Of a stretch of DNA of 18,011 bases, positions 9,505-15,908 are shown one piece after another. Under the pieces are notes generated by a model. The model did no database searches. It was not told where the DNA came from and was given only the letters and a program-made list of their open reading frames with translations. The translations under genes and the position numbers were made by a program. Every line of letters begins with the position of its first letter. Positions within the stretch are counted from its first letter, which is position 1. The stretch covers positions 1 through 18,011 of the forward strand of contig JAOTYS010000040.1 in assembly GCA_029861795.1 (NCBI GenBank), written 5' to 3'. The DNA comes from Gammaproteobacteria bacterium. Its GTDB lineage: Bacteria > Pseudomonadota > Gammaproteobacteria > Arenicellales > JAOTYS01.

Positions 9505-10962
9505 CTAGAAGATTTCTCCGCTGAGCTCAGCTCTGACACGAGAGCGAAATTTCCGTATGGCTTTAAAGCTGTCCACGAGCATGTCCTTGTCACGCTTTGA
9601 CAGGGCCTCCGGAGGCACATGGTTCCCCAACGACTTGCCAGCCTGATAGTCCGAAAGCTGTTGACGCAACAATAGGTCGGTGATGTGCCGAAAAGCACCA
9701 CATAGATAATCGTGCTCATCGTCGTGCAATATGCCTGCGCGGTGAAGACTGTCGAGGCGCGTAAGGGTGGAGGTCCCTGTAACGCCCTCACGTAGTGCGA
9801 ACAAACGCACAGCACCAACCAATGGAAGTGTCCCAGTTAATTTCAGGTTGACCTTTCCATGATTCGGACCAGGTAGTGGATCTCTTTGCAGGTGGCCAAA
9901 CAGACCTAACGCTACCCCATGCTCCTCATCGACCTTAAACATTTCACGAAGAAAGTACGGTCTTTTAGCGGTGGCTGCAACATGGTCTCGCAACTGTTGG
10001 GACAAAAACCCATCGCCGTGGACGCATACGAAATCAAAGAAAATATCCGCAAGTCGCAGCACCGTACCACTTCCCTTTCCGACCCATCCACTGACCTGCT
10101 TGCACCACTGGGATATGGTTTTCCTCCACAATGGATTAGTCGCCATCACATATCCAGGGCAAAACTCGAACCCCACTTCGTTAAGCGCCTCAGTCATTCG
10201 GCCAGCTAGCTCGATGAACCAAAGATCGATCTGATCATGTTCACTGTCAGGGTAGTCGGCCAGAATAAACCCGTTGTCTTGATCGGGATGCAGGAAGCTT
10301 TCTCCGCGCCCTCCCGAACCCATCACAATGACGTCAAAGGCTACCGGTGGTGTACCGAATCCATCTGTACACATTTCGCGCAGGCAAAGATCAATAACTC
10401 TTTTGTAGAGATCATTGTTAATATGTGTAATCAGTACCTGAATTTCTGCAGCAGGTACGGAGTCGATAAAAAGCTCCGAGGCCACTTCTACCTGAGCCTG
10501 CTTGGTATTTTTCATACCCGAGAGATTCTCTACATGAGTCAGGCGCTCGATCTGCCTAACCATTTGCGAAGCGGCGACCGCCAGTGCCTCGTGCTGATGT
10601 AAAACTCCAACGACCTTTCTGCTTGAATCTAGCACTGGCATGTGTCGCAATTTACTACGCCTCATGCTGGCCAAAGCATGAAAAAGATAGTCACTATCAC
10701 GCACAGCCTTTAAGGGCGAACTCATGGCATTCTTCGCGGGCGTGGTGGGCTCAACTCTGAATGCCACACGCCGACAGATGTCTTGCTCAGTGATGATGCC
10801 CACTGCGTGACTTTCCTCATTTTCCACTACGGCGCTAGACGCAGCATGCTGTTCCAGCAGCCGCACCACCTCATGACAAGTTGTCTCCAATGAAACCCTT
10901 ACTGGTGCCGCCCCCATATAATCTTTCACAAGACACCGAAAAATTTCAATCTGTGACACCAT
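9505..10962 (-). CDS. CBS-pair protein with DUF294 nucleotidyltransferase-like domains
   Basis: A 485-aa cytoplasmic protein. Two CBS repeats (about residues 12-130) are followed by a GlnD-like nucleotidyltransferase domain with GSGGRGE (215-221) and D227/D229 as candidate metal ligands, then a DUF294 C-terminal helical domain. An N-terminal cyclic-nucleotide-binding domain, seen in many relatives, is absent. CBS pairs usually bind adenine nucleotides, so it may sense energy state and modify a partner. It converges on the exonuclease gene with 19 bp between stops; the two families are often neighbours in proteobacteria. An upstream in-frame ATG at 11010 falls at the hsp20 terminator, so ATG 10962 (MVSQIEIF) is chosen. 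Confidence 0.87.
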   Translation of the reverse strand: MVSQIEIFRCLVKDYMGAAPVRVSLETTCHEVVRLLEQHAASSAVVENEESHAVGIITEQDICRRVAFRVEPTTPAKNAMSSPLKAVRDSDYLFHALASMRRSKLRHMPVLDSSRKVVGVLHQHEALAVAASQMVRQIERLTHVENLSGMKNTKQAQVEVASELFIDSVPAAEIQVLITHINNDLYKRVIDLCLREMCTDGFGTPPVAFDVIVMGSGGRGESFLHPDQDNGFILADYPDSEHDQIDLWFIELAGRMTEALNEVGFEFCPGYVMATNPLWRKTISQWCKQVSGWVGKGSGTVLRLADIFFDFVCVHGDGFLSQQLRDHVAATAKRPYFLREMFKVDEEHGVALGLFGHLQRDPLPGPNHGKVNLKLTGTLPLVGAVRLFALREGVTGTSTLTRLDSLHRAGILHDDEHDYLCGAFRHITDLLLRQQLSDYQAGKSLGNHVPPEALSKRDKDMLVDSFKAIRKFRSRVRAELSGEIF

Positions 10963-11008
10963 TTTACAAATTTTACCCGTTTCACCGCGATCAAGATCAT
11001 GTAATACC

Positions 11009-11033
11009 AAAAAAATACCGCCCTAGGGCGGCA
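11009..11033 (-). terminator. Rho-independent terminator after hsp20
   Basis: CCGCCCTAGGGCGG (11018-11031) is a perfect palindrome that can form a five-pair GC stem with a CTAG loop. On the minus strand it is followed by TA and seven T (complement of 11009-11015). It lies about 37 bp after the hsp20 stop and just before the DUF294 gene, so it should separate the two transcripts at least in part. Confidence 0.85.
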
Positions 11034-11069
11034 GTTCAATCATCCATTAACCCGGGGAGGAAAACGTAG

Positions 11070-11504
11070 CTAATGGACCTCAATTGCGATCTTCTTAGGC
11101 TTTGCCTCTTCGACTTTCGGAAGGCTCAGCTTCAACACACCGTCTTCGTACTTCGCCTGAACTTTATTCTGGTCGACATGAGTTCCCAAACGCATGCTGC
11201 GCACGTATTTCCCCACCCGTCGTTCCTGACGAATCACACGACCACTCCTATCCTTGTCTTCTTGCTCCATCTTCGACTCCGCATTGATTGTCAGCACATC
11301 ATCGTTGATAGATACATCGATATCGTCCTTGCGGACACCCGGCAAATCAGCCTTAACTATATATCTTCCTTCTTCTTCAGATATATCCACCGCCGGGACC
11401 ATTCCCGTATCTTGCGCCACCTGACGCATAGGCCTAAAGAACCCTTCAAAAAGGTCGTCAAAATCATCACCCAACCGATTTCTCCGACTCACAAGCTCAT
11501 TCAT
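11070..11504 (-). CDS. Small heat shock protein, Hsp20/alpha-crystallin family
   Basis: A 144-aa cytoplasmic holdase. The alpha-crystallin domain begins near residue 36 (VPAVDISEEEGRYIVKADLP). It contains the signature A-KYEDGVLKLSLPK and ends with the I-x-I oligomerisation motif in KKIAIEVH. The start is ATG 11504, backed by a strong AAAGGAGGT ribosome binding site. The longer open frame to 11588 runs into the FNR-like box and is not used. Such proteins keep unfolded proteins soluble for later refolding; the neighbouring CbpA could hand clients to DnaK. Confidence 0.95.
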   Translation of the reverse strand: MNELVSRRNRLGDDFDDLFEGFFRPMRQVAQDTGMVPAVDISEEEGRYIVKADLPGVRKDDIDVSINDDVLTINAESKMEQEDKDRSGRVIRQERRVGKYVRSMRLGTHVDQNKVQAKYEDGVLKLSLPKVEEAKPKKIAIEVH

Positions 11505-11670
11505 CGTAACCTCCTTTCTATTACTGTTAAATTTAACAATGGTTATAATTCTGGCCGACCACAAGGCTCGCGCATTGACATAGATCAAGAATTATCACGG
11601 TATTGTGGTGTCTCCTCGCTCGCTGTAGGTCGGAGGCATTGATCCACGATGCTTAAGGAGCGCTGTAGAA
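11505..11670. promoter_or_regulatory. Divergent hsp20/cbpA promoter region with an FNR-like box
   Basis: TTGACATAGATCAA at 11575-11588 matches the FNR/ANR consensus in 9 of 10 fixed positions. For hsp20 (minus strand), AATTAT at 11550-11545 would put the box about 43 bp upstream of the start site. TATAAC at 11547-11542 is a better -10 but lies a few bases further away. For cbpA (plus strand) the spaced -10 is poor (TCTCCT, 11611-11616). The TTGACA in the box may also serve as a -35. AAGGAG at 11655-11660 is the cbpA ribosome binding site. No clear sigma-32 promoter was found. Confidence 0.65.
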
Positions 11671-12627
11671 GTGAAGTTTGTTGATTACTACAAGATCATG
11701 GGCGTTGAAGAAGATGCCTCCGCAGAAGACATAAAGAAAGCGTATCGCCGGCTGGCGCGAAAGTACCACCCGGACGTGAGCAAAGAGTCCAACGCGGAAG
11801 CCAAGTTCAAAGAACTCGGGGAAGCCTATGAGGTCTTGAAAGACCCGGAAAAACGGACGGAGTATGACGAGTTAAGGCGATATGGTGGTGTGGCTGGCGA
11901 GGAGTTCACCCCCCCGCCAGGCTGGCAACCCCATGCGGGCTCCAGGGGTGGATTCACAGATGCTGACGCCGCCCACTTTAGTGATTTTTTTGAAACGTTA
12001 TTCGGCAACTCCAGACACGGCAGCCACTATTCTACGGCCTCCCGAGGTTCAACGTTCGCAATGCGAGGTGAAGATATTCACTACCGCATCCCGGTTTCGT
12101 TGGAAGAATCTTACGATGGCGCTACGCGCAATATTTCACTGCATACCCATCGCCTCGATCAACGCGGACAAGCCGTTCCAGACATTAAAACGTTGACTAT
12201 CAAAATCCCCAAAGGGGTCACAGACGGCCAGAAAATTCGGTTGCGTGGCCAAGGAGGCTCCGGTATCGGTGGCGCGCCGGACGGTGATCTATACCTGGAA
12301 GTGGAGTTAACCCCACATCGCCACTTCATTGCGGAGAACAGAGATATCACATTGATTCTACCGATTAGCCCATGGGAGGCCGCGCTCGGCGCTACAGTAC
12401 AGGTACCGACACTAAGTGGACTCGTGAACTTAACTATTCCTGCGAATGCGAAAGCCGGTCAGAAGCTAAGGTTAAAGGGCAAAGGACTTCCAGGAAAACC
12501 AGCCGGGGACCAATATGTCGTCTTACAAATTGTCATTCCGGAGGTAAAAAGCGACGCCGACCGGGCCCTGTTTAAAGATATGCAAGAAAAAATGACGTTT
12601 AATCCGCGTACCAGATTAGGAGTATAA
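11671..12627 (+). CDS. cbpA: DnaJ-class co-chaperone CbpA
   Basis: A 318-aa protein. It has an N-terminal J domain (about residues 4-70, with HPD at 33-35), a glycine-containing linker, and two C-terminal substrate-binding beta domains (about 125-305). There is no DnaJ zinc-finger CxxCxGxG repeat, which places it with CbpA rather than DnaJ. CbpA stimulates DnaK and in Escherichia coli also binds curved DNA in stationary phase. The start is GTG 11671 ([12 protein letters not shown]) with AAGGAG ten bases upstream. The next gene, cbpM, starts two bases after its stop codon. Confidence 0.95.
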   Translation: MKFVDYYKIMGVEEDASAEDIKKAYRRLARKYHPDVSKESNAEAKFKELGEAYEVLKDPEKRTEYDELRRYGGVAGEEFTPPPGWQPHAGSRGGFTDADAAHFSDFFETLFGNSRHGSHYSTASRGSTFAMRGEDIHYRIPVSLEESYDGATRNISLHTHRLDQRGQAVPDIKTLTIKIPKGVTDGQKIRLRGQGGSGIGGAPDGDLYLEVELTPHRHFIAENRDITLILPISPWEAALGATVQVPTLSGLVNLTIPANAKAGQKLRLKGKGLPGKPAGDQYVVLQIVIPEVKSDADRALFKDMQEKMTFNPRTRLGV

Positions 12628-12628
12628 G

Positions 12629-12967
12629 ATGAGCCCGAAAACTCATGCTCACTCCCCAGAGATCCTCAGCGATTCCGTCGGCTATAACCTCCAGGAGTTT
12701 TGTGAGCTATGCGTAGCCGACGCACAACGCGTAGTCGAAATGGTCGAACTGGGCGTACTCGAACCCGCCGGAGAAAATCAGAACGAGTGGCGCTTTAGCG
12801 CTTATAGCATCATGCGCTTTCAAAAAGCGCAACGGCTACAACATGACTTGGAAATCGATTTGCCCGGTGTTGCCCTGTCTCTGGATCTTCTGGAAAGCAT
12901 CGAATCCTTACAAAAACAAGTAAGATCGCTGCAAGAGCAGATTCGACAGTTACTGGGCTCGAAATAG
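12629..12967 (+). CDS. cbpM: Chaperone modulator CbpM
   Basis: A 112-aa protein. The N-terminal MerR-like helical region (FCELCVADAQRVVEMVELGVLEP) is typical of CbpM, and the heptad-rich C-terminal end (about residues 85-110, with LQKQVRSLQEQIRQL) is a likely coiled coil. CbpM binds the J domain of CbpA and inhibits its DnaK and DNA-binding activities. It is coupled to cbpA, as in other proteobacteria. Confidence 0.93.
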   Translation: MSPKTHAHSPEILSDSVGYNLQEFCELCVADAQRVVEMVELGVLEPAGENQNEWRFSAYSIMRFQKAQRLQHDLEIDLPGVALSLDLLESIESLQKQVRSLQEQIRQLLGSK

Positions 12968-12974
12968 ACGGTGG

Positions 12975-12992
12975 GTTCGCCTATAGGCGAAC
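12975..12992 (+). terminator. Hairpin after cbpM, possible transcription end
   Basis: GTTCGCC (12975-12981), loop TATA, then GGCGAAC (12986-12992) form a perfect seven-pair stem eight bases after the cbpM stop. There is no following T run, so it may be a Rho-assisted end or an mRNA-stabilising hairpin rather than a classic terminator. Confidence 0.5.
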
Positions 12993-13148
12993 ATCCCGTG
13001 CTTAAAAGATGGCAACCGTGCGCCTGAAGACGCACCTACCGAGTCTAAGACCAATTTAGTACAATTCCGATCCTCAGAGCTGCCATACATTTTTTGGCGC
13101 GGCGCGGTCGGCCCATTCCATTCGTGACTGATGACTACCTTACCAAAT

Positions 13149-13220
13149 TGGGCTTGATCGGACCGGACGGCGTTGGCAAATCCAGCTTGCTCGCTCTCAT
13201 CGACGGGGGGCAAAGGATTC
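13149..13220 (+). pseudogene. 72-bp relic of an rbbA-like ABC ATPase gene (Walker A region)
   Basis: By hand alignment this stretch matches 16012-16083 inside the rbbA-like gene at 65 of 72 positions without gaps. It still encodes [17 protein letters not shown], the Walker A region, in the same direction. Four of the seven differences are silent third-base changes; the last three change A to D, V to G and R to Q. Similarity stops abruptly on both sides. It is too short to function and is best read as a remnant of another rbbA copy or of a recombination. The lipoprotein gene on the other strand ends inside it. Confidence 0.85.
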
Positions 13221-13568
13221 TCCCGCTCCTAGCCCAGGGGGGAAAAGGGTAAGCTTGAATTCCGTCCACCCCGGCGGACACTGGTCGGCATCTACATTAA
13301 ATGTCTGTCCTTGCGGGTTCGTACAGGCAAGATCAGGAAATGCGACATTGTCGGGAACGACCGTCCAGCCGACTGGACACACTTGGTCAAAAACCTGGTA
13401 TAGGGTCTCATCCTGATTCGTGCAGCGAACAAATCCTGCCCCGCAAAAGGGAAAGCCGGGGTCAGAAATATTGCACCCGTCGCTGAATATATTACCGCCG
13501 CCGCTAGACGTACCACCGTCGCCACATCCAATCAGTACCACAAGAAGCAAAAGGACCGAATGCCTCAT
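13197..13568 (-). CDS. Small Cys-rich lipoprotein with C-x14-CPxGWT repeats
   Basis: A 123-aa protein I cannot assign to a named family. A signal peptide ends in the lipobox LIGC (C15), and glycine at +2 suggests the outer membrane. A Gly/Ser linker follows. The mature part has six more cysteines (32, 42, 49, 64, 82, 97) and two 33-residue repeats with identical spacing: CTN at 49 and 82, CP-x-GWT at 64-69 and 97-102. Three disulfides are possible. The start is ATG 13568 with AAGGAG at 13581-13576, a strong site. The last eight codons lie in the rbbA relic, so the C-terminus may be truncated or replaced. A perfect FNR box lies 126 bp upstream. Confidence 0.8.
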   Translation of the reverse strand: MRHSVLLLLVVLIGCGDGGTSSGGGNIFSDGCNISDPGFPFCGAGFVRCTNQDETLYQVFDQVCPVGWTVVPDNVAFPDLACTNPQGQTFNVDADQCPPGWTEFKLTLFPPGLGAGESFAPRR

Positions 13569-14252
13569 CAGCCGTCTCCTTGCTCAATCTGATTGCGATA
13601 CCAAGACCTTGATAGTTGAACTAACAAAACGCTTCCCGCTGCAACGCAATCATGACTCGCTACTAAGCATCACAGTCCCGCAGCTTGCATACCTTGATCC
13701 AGATCAACACCGCTGTAAGTGTCGGTTGTCATAGGCTGCATAACCAGTTCGCGGGAGGGTCAGCAGACGAAGCAAGTTGCATGTCAGTTCATCCTGATCG
13801 AAACTTCTTAATGTCTAGTTTGGGTTGCGAAACCGGCCCTTCGATGCGAACTTCCGAGTTCGGCCATGAACGACTGTTCGTGGCTCTTGATTGCAGTGTC
13901 CACTTACGCTGAGAAAAGCAGCCGTTCGCTAAGAAAAACCTCACTGCCGCTCATAACTCGCAAGAGACATTTGACCTCAATTGGCTCACGCCCCATCCGA
14001 CCATAGAATTTCGCCAAGAGAACAATCCGGAGGAAACGATCTCGTTAGCCGTGGAGTGAGTTCAAAGAAAGATTCGTCGCCAAAATCGACGACGATGCCA
14101 GGTGATGCGAAGACGAAGCGGGGGCGCTCGCTCGGCGTGAGCGCCGCGAGGACCGAGCGAACGACGCAAGCCGCAGCATCAATTCTGGGTCCGCTTGACT
14201 GTGCATCGGACGGCCCTGTTAAATAGGATGCATATTTGACCGGGTCACCGCC
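13569..14252. other. 684-bp stretch without a convincing gene
   Basis: This holds the lipoprotein leader, a perfect FNR box (13694-13707), and a hairpin with stem GGCGCTC/GAGCGCC at 14123-14145. Short open frames on both strands have no ribosome binding site or recognisable product. From about 13990 the base composition shifts toward that of the cyclase gene, which suggests that the upstream edge of a transferred segment lies here. Confidence 0.6.
13694..13707 (-). promoter_or_regulatory. Perfect FNR/ANR box upstream of the lipoprotein gene
   Basis: TTGATCCAGATCAA matches TTGAT-N4-ATCAA perfectly. Toward the lipoprotein the expected -10 position (13671-13666, GATGCT) is weak and the start codon is 126 bp away. 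Toward the cyclase, CATAGG at 13730-13735 is also only a weak -10 and the gene is about 550 bp away. The lipoprotein is the more likely target. Confidence 0.7.
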
Positions 14253-15521
14253 ATGGATTTTCCACATCCCAACAACGAGGCCGATCGGCTCGCAGCAGTC
14301 CAATCGTACGACATCTACGGATCGGAACCCGAAACCGCTTTCGACGATCTTGCTGAACTCGCCGCGCAGATCGCCGGCGTACCCATCTCGTTGATCAACA
14401 TCGTTGGCGACGCAAGCATCTGGGTCAAGGCACGTCATGGCGTTCCTCCAGATCTTACCGAGGTACCCCGCGGCGCGGTGTGCTGCGCCCACGCTGTCTG
14501 CCAGAGCGATCTTTTGATCGTTTCCGACACGCACTCGGACGCACGGTTCAAGGAGCTGCCGTTCATCTCGACCGAGCCGTTCGTGCGGTTCTATGCGGGA
14601 ATGCCGTTAATCGATTCGGGGGGATATGCGCTCGGGACCCTGTGCCTTATGGACCTCGAGCCCCGCGAGCTTTCTTTTGAAGTGACGGAAGGCATGCGTC
14701 GCCTGGCGCGCCAAGTCGTGGCGCAGCTCGAATTGCGCATCAAGCTTGCCGACGTACAACGCGCGCGACAGGAACTCGCGAGCGAGAAGGAGCGCGCCGA
14801 AAACCTGATCCTGAATATCCTTCCGGCCGATATCGCGAGAGAGCTCGGGGAGACGGGCCAAGTCGAGCCGCGTCATCATCCTTCCGCAACGATCATGTTC
14901 ACCGATTTCGTAAGCTTCACGCGATCGGCCGAGCAGCTCGCCCCCCGCGCATTGGTCGACGACCTACATCAGTATTTTTCCGGATTCGACGATATCGTCC
15001 GGCGTCATGGGTTGGAGAAGCTCAAGACCATCGGAGATGCGTACATGTGCGCTGGCGGTCTATCGAGTGACGACAAGAGTCATCCGGTCGAGACCTGTCT
15101 GGCCGCGCTTGAAATTCAGCACTACATGGCACGAGCGAACGAGAAGCGGGACCGCCTTCGCCAAGCTCCATGGGAGCTGCGCATCGGTATCCATACCGGA
15201 AACGTAATGTCCGGGGTCGTCGGCAAAGACAAGTTCACCTTCGACATATGGGGCGACACTGTGAATATCGCCGCACGCATGGAGAGCGCGAGTGAGCCGG
15301 GCCGGGTGAACGTTTCGGAGAGCACCTACCAACACGTCAAGAACTATTTCGAGGTCAGCCCGCGCGGCCCGCTGGACGTCAAAAATAAAGGCCAGCTACC
15401 CATGTACTTCCTCGATGGCTTGAAACCGGATTTCTCGCGCGACGGGGACGGGTGGCGACCGAGCGATAAGCTCAAGTCCGCGATGGCCGGCGCGACCTCG
15501 GCGTGGTCGTTGCCTCAGTAA
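14253..15521 (+). CDS. GAF-domain class III adenylate cyclase
   Basis: A 422-aa, apparently soluble protein. A GAF sensor domain (about residues 20-165) is joined by a coiled-coil stretch (165-190) to a class III cyclase domain (about 208-390). The catalytic residues are complete: metal-binding D218 and D262, adenine-selecting K258 and D331, transition-state N338 and R342. The K/D pair predicts cAMP rather than cGMP. ATG 14253 lacks a good ribosome binding site. Hand-counted lines are near 59% G+C against about 53% in the cco and exonuclease region, which hints at transfer. No linked cAMP receptor is present. The small molecule sensed by the GAF domain cannot be told from sequence. Confidence 0.9.
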   Translation: MDFPHPNNEADRLAAVQSYDIYGSEPETAFDDLAELAAQIAGVPISLINIVGDASIWVKARHGVPPDLTEVPRGAVCCAHAVCQSDLLIVSDTHSDARFKELPFISTEPFVRFYAGMPLIDSGGYALGTLCLMDLEPRELSFEVTEGMRRLARQVVAQLELRIKLADVQRARQELASEKERAENLILNILPADIARELGETGQVEPRHHPSATIMFTDFVSFTRSAEQLAPRALVDDLHQYFSGFDDIVRRHGLEKLKTIGDAYMCAGGLSSDDKSHPVETCLAALEIQHYMARANEKRDRLRQAPWELRIGIHTGNVMSGVVGKDKFTFDIWGDTVNIAARMESASEPGRVNVSESTYQHVKNYFEVSPRGPLDVKNKGQLPMYFLDGLKPDFSRDGDGWRPSDKLKSAMAGATSAWSLPQ

Positions 15522-15908
15522 GCGGTTTCAAAGCGCCGTAGGTCCGTTGAATATCAAATGGCAGCAGCGGGTCTACTAGCAACCATCGATCACTAATCAG
15601 GAGCAGTTCTTACATTGTCAGACTGGAAGGTCGCTGACGGGTCGTTTCCCGTAATCCACGATCAGGCTGTGTGTCAGGTTGAGTCCCGACAATGACATCT
15701 AGTACCGCACCCAGTCGAACTTTCGATGTAAAAAAATTCTCCACCATTCATGCGGAGCCGCTGGCGTTGATTCAAGTCAACAATTTGCACGAAGGCTCTG
15801 TCATACACTCACGCTGGAACTAATCTCAACACCAGCACATCGAACTCGTCCCGGCAAGCTCGGGCACGATGCCTTTGGCAAAAGCACTGGAAATAGTCGA
15901 TTTCTACT
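15522..15908. other. 387-bp gap between the cyclase and the rbbA-like gene
   Basis: No gene was recognised. It holds a short hairpin (ACGGG/CCCGT, 15637-15652), about 115 bp after the cyclase stop, and the FNR-like box at 15767-15780. The membrane-fusion (HlyD-type) gene that precedes rbbA in Escherichia coli is not present here. Confidence 0.6.
15767..15809 (+). promoter_or_regulatory. FNR-like promoter of the rbbA-like gene
   Basis: TTGATTCAAGTCAA at 15767-15780 matches 9 of 10 fixed positions of the FNR/ANR consensus. TACACT at 15804-15809 (4 of 6) would place transcription start near 15816, with the box centre about 42 bp upstream as in class II FNR promoters. The leader would be about 93 nt. 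Confidence 0.6.

Noticed and set aside
10963..11010. 16-residue upstream extension of the DUF294 protein
   Set aside because: Its ATG abuts the T run of the hsp20 terminator and has no ribosome binding site.
11073..11642. 189-codon plus-strand frame opposite hsp20
   Set aside because: Antisense shadow of the clear hsp20 gene, with no recognisable product.
12950..13213. 87-codon minus-strand frame resembling another at 15801-16139
   Set aside because: The similarity is only the antisense reading of the duplicated rbbA Walker A segment.
14123..14145. Hairpin GGCGCTC/GAGCGCC as a terminator or riboswitch
   Set aside because: It has no T run on either side and no recognised aptamer pattern, and it sits in GC-rich DNA where such stems arise by chance.
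13986..14534. 182-codon minus-strand frame opposite the cyclase start
   Set aside because: The upper half is antisense to the GAF domain coding region, and no start signal is evident.
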